The position numbers and the translations under genes were made by a program. From contig JANJUB010000064.1 of NCBI GenBank assembly GCA_024710805.1, positions 1 to 39,305 of the forward strand: a stretch of 39,305 nucleotides of DNA, read 5' to 3'. The notes under the pieces are model-generated. The model was given only the letters and a program-made list of their open reading frames with translations. It was not told where the DNA came from and did no database searches. Source of the DNA: Fimbriimonadaceae bacterium. Its GTDB lineage: Bacteria > Armatimonadota > Fimbriimonadia > Fimbriimonadales > Fimbriimonadaceae. This document shows positions 31,111 through 39,305 of this stretch, piece after piece (positions within the stretch are counted from its first letter, which is position 1; each line of letters opens with the position of its first letter).

Positions 31111-32970
31111 TTGGAAGATCCTTCCGCACGCCGTTTTGCGATTCGGGCCGCCATTGTCGCGGCCCTCGTGGCATTTCTTCCCTACCTCTACGGTCTGCTC
31201 GCGGCCCCTCCGGGGTCGGCGTTGCTGGGGGTACCGATTGCCGCGGACGACAACATGGTGTACGCCGCCTGGATGCGCCAGGCGATGGACGGAAGGTTCC
31301 TGTTTGACAACCGCTTCACCCTCGATGCCCAGCCCGGGCTGACGATTCACCTCTACTTCTGGTTCTTGGGGATCCTCGCCAAAGGGTTGGGGATCACCCT
31401 TGCCTTAAGCGCAGCACGAATCGTCTTCACCGGCCTGTTTGTGTGGGCGGTGTATCAACTCATCCGTCGGGTGACCACCGACAACTACGTTCAGAAGGTC
31501 GGTGTGATCGTGACGGTCATCGGCGGCGGGCTTGGGTTCCTCGTGTGGCACCACTTTGGCATCGCCCACACTAAGGGTTCCCCCTTCGCGCCGCTGACTC
31601 AGGGCCGTTTACCGGTCGACGTGTGGCAAACCGAGGCGTTCGTGTTTCCTTCGATGCTGGAGAACGGTCTCTTCATGGCATCGCTCTGCTTGATCATCGC
31701 CGTGTTCATCGCGGTGCTGGACAGCCGCGAGAGTTGGCGCCCGGTGCCTTATGGCGTGCTTGCCATGGCGGTGCTCATGAACATCCACAGCTACGACGTG
31801 CTGCTCATCGCGTTCGTGCTGGTCGCTTTCCTCGTGGTCTGTTCAGCAAGCCGACTTGTCACCGGGGCTTGGGTGGCTCGCGCCGCCGTGATCGGCCTCG
31901 GAGCGGTGCCCAGCGCACTGTGGTTCTTGTACGTGCTTCGCCAAGACGCGGTCTTCCAGGCCCGCGCCGCGACCGAAACCTATTCCCCGAACTTCCAGAC
32001 CGTTCTCATGGGCTTCTCGGTGCTGATTGTGCTGGCGCTGATCGGGCTCCTTCAGACCAAGACCGACGAGCGGGACGACCTCGCCGGCAAGCCCGCCTCC
32101 GATCGATACCGCCAAATGGCGGTCTGGGCAAGCGTGATCCTCATGGTCGCCGCTTATGGGTTGGCGCTCCGACACGCCGAGGGATACTGGATGGGCGCGC
32201 TCGCCTTTGGAGTCGGGATGGCACTTGTCATAGCGGTCGCTACCCAGCTGCGGACCGGCCAGCCGGGCCACGACTTGATCCTTTGCTGGGCCCTCGTTGG
32301 AATGCTCGCGCCGTACTTCCCTGCTCTCTTTCAGCGCAAGCTCGCGATGGGGCTGTCCGTGCCGTGGGCGATCCTGGCGACGCTCGGATTCGCGTGGTTG
32401 CTCGGCCAGCGCGAGCGAGGGGTCCGCAACCTGGGCGTGGCTCTTGGCATGGGGTTGCTCGGGGCGACGTCGCTCCAGTGGTTTGCGCGGGACTTGACGC
32501 TCATCCGGGCCAATGTCTCAAACACGACGGTTCACCCGATGTACCTCTCCCCCAACGTCCAGCAGATCTTGGAAGCGTTGGATCGGCAGGAAGGTCGCAA
32601 GACAGTCATCGCCATGCCCGGCATCCCCCGCCCCATCGAGGTCGATCGGTACGACACGCCCTACCTGCCCGACCTCAATGCCATATTGAGCGGCCTGACA
32701 GGTGCCTACACCTACGCCGGCCATTGGAGCGAAACGCCGAACTACAACCAGCGCCGCGGCGATGCAACGATGTTGTTCCTGGTGCCCGACTTAGAAGCGC
32801 GAAGAGCATTCCTGCATCAAGCGGGAATCGAGTACGTGGTGGCCCCAGTGCCCGAGGCGTTTCCACAGATCGAGGAGCTGACCCAAGGGCGCTCGATCGC
32901 CGACATGCGCGATCTAGGCGAGACCCTCGTCGATGGCCCCCAGTTTCGGCTCATCCGCGTCGGAGGGTAG
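31111..32970 (+). CDS. Polytopic membrane protein, GT-C glycosyltransferase-like (619 aa)
   Basis: About 11-12 hydrophobic segments span the first ~460 residues. The first periplasmic loop carries ADDNMVYAAWMRQAMDGRF, an acidic pair followed by Trp-Met-Arg, the layout seen in GT-C transferases that use lipid-linked sugars. A soluble C-terminal domain follows (residues about 480-619; NTTVHPMYLSPNVQQILEAL, then IEYVVAPVPEAFPQIEEL). The activity is inferred from this layout only. It starts with TTG directly after the preceding stop codon, with no clear ribosome binding site, and could be translated by re-initiation. Its last 57 nt overlap the convergent tsaD gene. Confidence 0.72.
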   Translation: MEDPSARRFAIRAAIVAALVAFLPYLYGLLAAPPGSALLGVPIAADDNMVYAAWMRQAMDGRFLFDNRFTLDAQPGLTIHLYFWFLGILAKGLGITLALSAARIVFTGLFVWAVYQLIRRVTTDNYVQKVGVIVTVIGGGLGFLVWHHFGIAHTKGSPFAPLTQGRLPVDVWQTEAFVFPSMLENGLFMASLCLIIAVFIAVLDSRESWRPVPYGVLAMAVLMNIHSYDVLLIAFVLVAFLVVCSASRLVTGAWVARAAVIGLGAVPSALWFLYVLRQDAVFQARAATETYSPNFQTVLMGFSVLIVLALIGLLQTKTDERDDLAGKPASDRYRQMAVWASVILMVAAYGLALRHAEGYWMGALAFGVGMALVIAVATQLRTGQPGHDLILCWALVGMLAPYFPALFQRKLAMGLSVPWAILATLGFAWLLGQRERGVRNLGVALGMGLLGATSLQWFARDLTLIRANVSNTTVHPMYLSPNVQQILEALDRQEGRKTVIAMPGIPRPIEVDRYDTPYLPDLNAILSGLTGAYTYAGHWSETPNYNQRRGDATMLFLVPDLEARRAFLHQAGIEYVVAPVPEAFPQIEELTQGRSIADMRDLGETLVDGPQFRLIRVGG

Positions 32971-33975
32971 CTCCGCGTTCGGAAAGGCATCGAGCGTGAA
33001 GTCGTCTTTCTGACCGGAGGCCAGCCGCCACGAGCCAGCCAGTCCGATCATGGCGGCGTTATCAGTACAGAGTTCGATGGGCGGCACAATGAGCCGGATA
33101 CCCGAGCGAGCGGCAAGCTCCGCCAGTCGCTCGCGCAGGCGCTGATTGGCGGCTACCCCGCCAACAACCGTCATCGTCTTCGCGCCGACGCTATCGGCAG
33201 CGGCGACGGCTCGGGCTGAGAGCACCTCGGTGATGGTCTCCTGTACCGACGACGCCAGGTCGTCGATATTGAGCCGGTCGCCCTCCTTCTCGATCAAGCG
33301 CGAAACGGCGGTCTTGAACCCGGCAAACGAGAAGTCGAAGGTCTCGCCCTTCAACCCCCGGGGCAAGGCATAACTTGCCCTGCCGGCCCGCGCGCGATCT
33401 TGAATGGCCCGTCCCCCGGGGTAAGGCAAGCCCATCAGGCGAGCCGACTTGTCGAACGCCTCTCCGGCGGCGTCGTCGATCGACTGCCCAAGCAGCCGGT
33501 ATCGCCCCGGGGCCAGGACGTGCACAAGCTCAGTGTGACCGCCAGATACCACCAAGGATAAGTGCGGAAACTTAGGCGGATCATCGTACCCATCGAGCAC
33601 GGCGAACGGGCTGAGCAAGTGGCCTTCGATGTGGTGGACGCCGATGAGCGGGACACCAAGCGAGAACGACAGTGCCTTCGCGGTGGTCAGGCCCACGCTC
33701 AGCGCGCCGATAAGTCCCGGACGGTTCGTGACCACGATCGCCTTGATCTGATCCAACTCTACGGCCGCATGAGTCAGCGCATCCGCGACCACCGGCAGCA
33801 TGGCATCGACATGGGCCCGCGCCGCCGCCTCGGGTACCACCCCACCCCATCGCTCGTGCATGTCGGCTTGACTGGCGACGATATTCGATAGAACGCGTCT
33901 GCCCAGCAAAACCGCGGCGCTGGTCTCGTCGCAGCTGGACTCGATCGCCAACAGGGGCCCTTCATGCCAGGTCAT
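32914..33975 (-). CDS. tsaD: tRNA N6-adenosine threonylcarbamoyltransferase (353 aa)
   Basis: TsaD transfers the threonylcarbamoyl group to A37 of ANN-decoding tRNAs. The ASKHA-fold start LLAIESSCDETSAAVL and the metal-binding HHIEGH motif (His115 and His119) are intact, as are LSLVVSGGHTELV and the NTD/CTD signature VVGGVAANQRLRERL. The length is typical. The last ~25 residues extend past the conserved CTDNAAMIGLAG. It overlaps rimI by 14 nt at its start and overlaps the convergent membrane protein gene by 57 nt at its end. The partner tsaB and tsaE genes are not in the window. Confidence 0.96.
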   Translation of the reverse strand: MTWHEGPLLAIESSCDETSAAVLLGRRVLSNIVASQADMHERWGGVVPEAAARAHVDAMLPVVADALTHAAVELDQIKAIVVTNRPGLIGALSVGLTTAKALSFSLGVPLIGVHHIEGHLLSPFAVLDGYDDPPKFPHLSLVVSGGHTELVHVLAPGRYRLLGQSIDDAAGEAFDKSARLMGLPYPGGRAIQDRARAGRASYALPRGLKGETFDFSFAGFKTAVSRLIEKEGDRLNIDDLASSVQETITEVLSARAVAAADSVGAKTMTVVGGVAANQRLRERLAELAARSGIRLIVPPIELCTDNAAMIGLAGSWRLASGQKDDFTLDAFPNAELPSDADEPKLGAIDEGLA

Positions 33976-34408
33976 GGCACCACATCACGAGCGCGTCTTC
34001 TTGATTGTCCGGGTAGTAACGCTTGCGGCGCGAGACAACCTCGTATCCCAGATTCTCGTATAGCTTGATCGCAGCGTCGTTGCTCGCGCGGACCTCGAGC
34101 GTCGAGCACGTCATTCCCTCGTCCTTCGCGCGGGCGATGAGTTCGAGCATCAGGCGTCGGCCGATACCCTGTCGCTGCTTGAGGGGATCGATCGCCACGT
34201 TCGTCACGTGCGCCTCGTCGATGCAACGCCAATAGCCTCCATAACCGGCGATTTGGCCGTCCGCGATCGCCACCAAGAAACAGCTATCGGGATTGGTCAG
34301 CTCGTTGCGGAAGGCACGCTCTGACCACGGAGCCGTGTTGACCTCGGCCTCGATTCGCAAGACGTCCGACAAGTGGTTTTCGGCGAGCTTCTCAAAGCGA
34401 AGGACCAT
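33962..34408 (-). CDS. rimI: Ribosomal protein S18-alanine N-acetyltransferase RimI (148 aa)
   Basis: A GNAT-fold acetyltransferase. The acetyl-CoA binding motif reads KQRQGIGRRLM (pattern R/QxxGxG/A), preceded by VTNVAIDP and followed by LEVRASNDAAIKLYENLGYEVVSRRKRYYPDNQEDALVM. The AS-N-x-A-x-x-LYE-x-x-GF and R-x-x-YY elements are typical of RimI. In E. coli it acetylates the N-terminal alanine of ribosomal protein S18. Its place beside tsaD is common in bacteria and supports the assignment. It starts 3 nt after the livF stop codon. Confidence 0.92.
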   Translation of the reverse strand: MVLRFEKLAENHLSDVLRIEAEVNTAPWSERAFRNELTNPDSCFLVAIADGQIAGYGGYWRCIDEAHVTNVAIDPLKQRQGIGRRLMLELIARAKDEGMTCSTLEVRASNDAAIKLYENLGYEVVSRRKRYYPDNQEDALVMWCHDLA

Positions 34409-34411
34409 CGC

Positions 34412-35113
34412 CTACCCGCCCAGGTACGCCTCTTTGACCTTGGGATTCGCGAGCAGATTCTTGCCCGTGTCGGTGAGAACGATATTGCCGGTTTCGAGCA
34501 CGTAGGCCCGGTGAGCGATTTCGAGCGCCCGGTGGGCGTTCTGCTCGACGATGAGCACGGTCGTTCCGTCGCCGTTGATGTCGGTGACGATGCGGAAGAT
34601 CTCGGTGACCAGATTGGGCGCAAGGCCAAGGCTGGGCTCGTCGAGCAGCAACAGCCGCGGACGCGACATCAGGGCGCGTCCGATCGCGAGCATCTGCTGC
34701 TCGCCACCGCTCATCGTCCCGGCGTTCTGTTTGATCCGTTCGCGCAACCGGGGGAAGCGCTTCATCACATCCTCCAAGTCTGCGGCAATCCCGGCGTCCT
34801 TGCGGGTGATCGCCCCAAGTTGCAGGTTCTCCATCACCGACATGTTGGTGAAGATGCGACGGCCCTCAGGGCTGTGGGAGATTCCGAGTTTGACGATCTC
34901 GTGCGGCGGAGTCTCGTGGATCGGCTGGTCTTCAAAGAAGATCTCGCCCGTGCGCGGCCTGAGCAATCCGCTGATCGTACGGAGAAGCGTGCTCTTGCCA
35001 GCTCCATTCGAGCCGATGATAGCCACGATTTCGCCCTGCTTCACTTCGATGGACACATCGTTGAGAGCCTGGATGGCTCCATAGAACACGCTGATCCCTT
35101 CAGTGCGCAACAT
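34412..35113 (-). CDS. livF: Branched-chain amino acid ABC transporter ATPase LivF (233 aa)
   Basis: An ABC nucleotide-binding subunit of the LivF type. Walker A is GSNGAGKST (residues 34-42), the signature is MSGGEQQMLAIGRAL and Walker B is LLLLDEPSLGLAP. EGRRIFTNMSVMENLQLGA and LVTEIF are characteristic of LivF. In a complete system it works with LivG, the LivHM permease and a periplasmic binding protein to import leucine, isoleucine and valine. None of those partners is in the window: it leads a run with rimI and tsaD instead. A perfect 7-bp inverted repeat (CTGGTAG-GTT-CTACCAG) at 35116-35132 lies 2 nt upstream of its ATG. Confidence 0.93.
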   Translation of the reverse strand: MLRTEGISVFYGAIQALNDVSIEVKQGEIVAIIGSNGAGKSTLLRTISGLLRPRTGEIFFEDQPIHETPPHEIVKLGISHSPEGRRIFTNMSVMENLQLGAITRKDAGIAADLEDVMKRFPRLRERIKQNAGTMSGGEQQMLAIGRALMSRPRLLLLDEPSLGLAPNLVTEIFRIVTDINGDGTTVLIVEQNAHRALEIAHRAYVLETGNIVLTDTGKNLLANPKVKEAYLGG

Positions 35114-35115
35114 GG

Positions 35116-35132
35116 CTGGTAGGTTCTACCAG
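35116..35132. promoter_or_regulatory. Inverted repeat just upstream of livF
   Basis: CTGGTAGGTTCTACCAG has two 7-bp arms around a 3-bp centre and ends 2 nt before the livF start codon. On the livF side it could be an operator or a hairpin blocking ribosome access. No regulator is encoded nearby, so the function is open. Confidence 0.3.
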
Positions 35133-35275
35133 ATTCTGCCGGTCTTGAGCGGATGATGAACCGACCTTCCTCGGGACGCTGGTCCCCGCAGGCCCAAATC
35201 GGGTATCTTCTTCGAGCTTCGGGAGGTTGGGGCACCAAGCCGGTGCTCGTAGTTTCCGAAGACAGGACAACTATC

Positions 35276-35587
35276 ATGGCAGACATCAAAGTTCGCATTC
35301 GACTGCGCGCTTACGACCACCGGCTGATCGACCAATCCGCCGAGAAGATCGTAGAGAGCGCCAAGCGCACGGGAGCCCGCATCAGCGGTCCGGTGCCCCT
35401 TCCCACCAACCTTCGCCGCTTCTGCGTCATCCGCGGACCGCATATCGACAAGGAGTCGATGGAGCATTTCGAGATGCGCATCCATAACCGGCTGATCGAT
35501 ATCCTCGATCCAACCAACAAGACGATCGATGCGCTCATGCGGCTCGATCTGCCCAGCGGCGTCGATATCGAAATCAAGCAGGCCTAA
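35276..35587 (+). CDS. rpsJ: 30S ribosomal protein S10 (103 aa)
   Basis: The sequence is a full S10: [40 protein letters not shown], then the loop [56 protein letters not shown]10 sits in the 30S head and also binds NusB for antitermination. In most bacteria rpsJ opens the S10 operon ahead of rplC. Here nothing ribosomal follows: a strong terminator lies 16 nt downstream, then an unrelated gene, and livF is divergent upstream. The ATG at 35276 is set by the conserved start [19 protein letters not shown] lies about 12 nt upstream. Confidence 0.97.
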   Translation: MADIKVRIRLRAYDHRLIDQSAEKIVESAKRTGARISGPVPLPTNLRRFCVIRGPHIDKESMEHFEMRIHNRLIDILDPTNKTIDALMRLDLPSGVDIEIKQA

Positions 35588-35603
35588 GCACTGCAGAGCC
35601 CCG

Positions 35604-35640
35604 TTTGCCGGTCGGATCTTGCCGACCGGCAAATTTTTTT
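35604..35640 (+). terminator. Strong Rho-independent terminator after rpsJ
   Basis: A perfect 12-bp stem, TTTGCCGGTCGG paired with CCGACCGGCAAA around an ATCTTG loop, is followed by seven Ts. It is the clearest intrinsic terminator in the window and makes rpsJ a single-gene transcript. Confidence 0.93.
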
Positions 35641-35693
35641 GCCCAAAAGTCCCAGCGCGGAAACTGCCCAACCGAACTCCTCGTAAACCCCAC

Positions 35694-37631
35694 ATGCGTC
35701 GTCTAGCCCTACTCACCCTGCTTGCGCCCGCTCTCTCTGCCGCAAACTCCGGCATCGATGCCCAGAAGGCGGCCGAGCCGCCCAAGATTGACGGCACCAT
35801 CCATCAGGCGGAGTGGGGTGCCTCGCACGGCGAGGGGTTCTTCGACACGCGCAACGGCGCCGCAGCCGAACCCGGCCGATTTTGGCTGACTTACGACGAG
35901 AAGTACATCTACTTCGCAGCTCAGCTCGATGGCGACCCCAAGTCGATCAAGGCCACGGAGTATCGCCAGAACGTGCGAATCTCCTCCGACGACTCGGTGT
36001 TCTTGATCGTCGAACCGTTCGGCAACGCAAATCAAGCGAACGTGTTCGGCGTCAACGCGCGAGGGGCGACCGACGTGCGAATCGCGGGTGGACGGGCCAT
36101 CAAGCGGGAGTGGTTGGGTGAGTTCATGGCGTCCGGTCGGGTCACCGAGAAGGGCTTCGAGATCGAAGCGCGGATCCCGTGGGGCATCATGCGGCTGCCT
36201 GCTCCTGGCAAGCGCGACGTGCGCTTCAACGTGGTTCGCTACAACCCCACCTCGCAGCGCGAAATGGAGTGGCATTACACGAATCAGCAGTCGTCGAACT
36301 CACCCTTCTGGCGCGGGGTCGAGGTCCCCGAGTCGGGCAACGAGCGGACGCTCAAACTCCTGCCGTACGTATACGGCGGCTGGTCGCGCAATGGCCATAT
36401 CGCAAACGGCGGTCTCGATCTCAAGACCTCCCTAACCGACCAAATCGACCTCGTCGGAACCGTCAATCCGGACTTCCGCAACGTCGAGAACCAGATTCTG
36501 TCGGTGGACTTCAGCTACTTCGAGCGACTCGCGGGCGAAGCCAGGCCATTCTTCCTCGAAGGCACCAACTTCTTTGGCACCTCGCGGGACGCCCCGCTCT
36601 TTGCATCGCAACGAATCGGCAAGTTCGACGCCGGACTCAAGTCGTTCGGCCAAATCACCGATCGGACGCGGTTCGCGATTCTGGATACGATCGACTTTGG
36701 CGAGCAGAACGCGTTTGCGGGCAACGTCCGACACCAGTTCAGCGATAGCGCCGGGGCGACCGTCGCCCTCTCTAGCCTCTCGGATCGGCGCGGCGCGGAC
36801 AACACTGCCGTTCACCTCGGTTTCGACTCGACCTTCAAGAGCGGCCTGGGCGTTTTCGGCCAGCACCAAACCTCCCGCGACACGGTTTCAGGATATGGCC
36901 ATCGGATCAACACCGGCATGTTCTACAACGCGAACGGTATCGACGCCTATGCGGAGTACCTCGAAGTCACGCGGGGCTACAATCCTCGGCTTGGATTCGT
37001 GCGCGAACGTGATGTGAGAGGATTCGCCACAGGTGGGCAATACGTCAAGCCCGTCGAGCGGGGGCCGATCATGGAATACGGGTTTGGGGTGAACGCAAGC
37101 GACTTCCGAAGGATGGACGGCCGGCCTCACCGGCGCGGACTCGAGTTCAACACTTCGCTGACCCTCCGGGATGGCACCGACATCGACATGGGTGGGGCCT
37201 TCGAGCGGTTCCGCAGCAACGATGACCGGCTATGGTTCTTCAGCTTGGAGCGCCCGCGGGGCGACGCGTACCGCCGATGGCAAGTCGATTACGTGAGCGG
37301 CGTCATCGCGGGACAAGCCTACGACTCGTTTGGATTGCAGACCAGCTACCGCCCGGTGGCACCCCTGCAGCTGAGTCTGCGGGCGCAAGAAGTGCGTCAC
37401 TTCTCGCGATCGACTCAGCTCATCTTCGGCGCGAACTACGACTTGGGCAACGACTTGTCGGTGAGCGGCCGGATGGTACGCAATGGCCGCGACACGAACG
37501 CCTATGTCGCCTTCCGAAAGAGCGGCAATCGCGGCGCGGAGTACTACATCATCTTCGGCGACCCGAACGCACGCAAGTTCGAAACGAGCTTCGTGATCAA
37601 GGCCGTGTTCCCGTTCGAGCTGAAGATCTAG
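35694..37631 (+). CDS. DUF5916 protein with CBM9-like domain and C-terminal beta-barrel (645 aa)
   Basis: A signal peptide (MRRLALLTLLAPALSA) is followed by a CBM9-like sugar-binding domain (KIDGTIHQAEWGAS, then FWLTYDEKYIYFAAQLDG and IEARIPWGIMRL, residues about 30-190). The remainder matches DUF5916: LPYVYGGWSRNG, LVGTVNPDFRNVENQ (the NPDF motif) and FERLAGEARPFFLEGTNFF, then alternating strands to FKSGLGVFGQH and a C-terminal aromatic FELKI. The strand pattern and the aromatic end fit an outer-membrane barrel. Proteins of this type often accompany carbohydrate or peptidase loci, but no partner gene adjoins. The start is the first ATG after the rpsJ terminator; no ribosome binding site is obvious. 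Confidence 0.85.
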   Translation: MRRLALLTLLAPALSAANSGIDAQKAAEPPKIDGTIHQAEWGASHGEGFFDTRNGAAAEPGRFWLTYDEKYIYFAAQLDGDPKSIKATEYRQNVRISSDDSVFLIVEPFGNANQANVFGVNARGATDVRIAGGRAIKREWLGEFMASGRVTEKGFEIEARIPWGIMRLPAPGKRDVRFNVVRYNPTSQREMEWHYTNQQSSNSPFWRGVEVPESGNERTLKLLPYVYGGWSRNGHIANGGLDLKTSLTDQIDLVGTVNPDFRNVENQILSVDFSYFERLAGEARPFFLEGTNFFGTSRDAPLFASQRIGKFDAGLKSFGQITDRTRFAILDTIDFGEQNAFAGNVRHQFSDSAGATVALSSLSDRRGADNTAVHLGFDSTFKSGLGVFGQHQTSRDTVSGYGHRINTGMFYNANGIDAYAEYLEVTRGYNPRLGFVRERDVRGFATGGQYVKPVERGPIMEYGFGVNASDFRRMDGRPHRRGLEFNTSLTLRDGTDIDMGGAFERFRSNDDRLWFFSLERPRGDAYRRWQVDYVSGVIAGQAYDSFGLQTSYRPVAPLQLSLRAQEVRHFSRSTQLIFGANYDLGNDLSVSGRMVRNGRDTNAYVAFRKSGNRGAEYYIIFGDPNARKFETSFVIKAVFPFELKI

Positions 37632-37636
37632 CGGGC

Positions 37637-37701
37637 GGATGTGGGATTTAGGATGTGGGATGTCGCTGGAGACGACATTCGACATTTGACATTCCGCACT
37701 C
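37637..37701. repeat. Heptamer-built inverted repeat, copy D
   Basis: The left arm reads GGATGTG, GGATTTA, GGATGTG, GGATGTC; the centre is GCTGGAGAC; the right arm reads GACATTC, GACATTT, GACATTC, CGCACTC. It fills the gap between the stops of the convergent DUF5916 and lysS genes. Pairing is imperfect (roughly two thirds of positions), but the heptamer rhythm and GCTGGA centre tie it to copies A and B. Confidence 0.75.
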
Positions 37702-37702
37702 A

Positions 37703-39305
<1,603 letters not shown>

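Overview
The window is about 39.3 kb of GC-rich bacterial chromosome (roughly 60% G+C by eye), densely packed with chromosomal genes on both strands. No phage, transposase, CRISPR array or rRNA/tRNA gene was seen. The mix suggests a diderm, PEP-CTERM-producing aerobe: PEP-CTERM proteins, a LolA-like protein, a DUF5916 barrel protein and a bacterial F-type ATP synthase with AtpI/AtpZ. Armatimonadota (Fimbriimonadia-like) is my best guess. That is inference from gene style, not from a marker comparison.

Layout. 1-4.3 kb (minus strand): start of a nucleotide-sugar dehydrogenase, a decayed tandem copy and then the full copy of a secreted STN-like protein, and a stand-alone C-terminal half of carbamoyl-phosphate synthase large subunit. 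4.4-8.1 kb (plus): an EF-G-like GTPase, an acyl-CoA thioesterase and an unknown two-TM protein framed by GC-rich hairpins. 8.1-13.6 kb (minus): an ATP synthase operon atpZ-I-B-E-F-H-A-G without atpD/atpC. 13.7-18.4 kb (plus): recG, a HerA-type ATPase (DUF853) and a CNNM/CBS membrane protein. 18.4-19.8 kb (minus): surE and a VanZ-like protein. 20-21.4 kb (plus): two tandem paralogous PEP-CTERM proteins. 21.4-26.8 kb: comF and DUF1854 (minus), a Bax inhibitor-1 protein (plus), an alkyltransferase-like protein coupled to a flavin halogenase-like enzyme (minus), then cutC and a third PEP-CTERM protein (plus). 26.8-33 kb: a LolA-like secreted protein (minus), then a plus-strand run of a polytopic membrane protein, DUF4129, DUF4350, a small secreted protein and a GT-C-like membrane protein. 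33-35.1 kb (minus): livF-rimI-tsaD. 35.2-37.6 kb (plus): a stand-alone rpsJ with a strong terminator, then a DUF5916/CBM9 protein. 37.7 kb to the end (minus): lysS, incomplete at its 5' end.

Non-coding signals stand out. (i) Four intergenic repeats are built from a heptamer G(G/A)ATGT(C/G); three form long hairpins, two of which end 8-9 nt before a start codon. (ii) A second family of short CCCC/GGGG hairpins brackets one orphan gene. (iii) Several genes lack a Shine-Dalgarno sequence and instead have a -10-like hexamer (TATGAT, TATAGT, TATGGT) 5-7 nt before the start codon, suggesting leaderless mRNAs. (iv) Two of the three PEP-CTERM genes carry a sigma-54-type -24/-12 site.

The most unusual coding observations are a roughly 130-residue insertion of unknown fold between class II motifs 2 and 3 of lysyl-tRNA synthetase, the split carB, the atpF product with an extra N-terminal membrane segment, and rpsJ outside an S10 operon.
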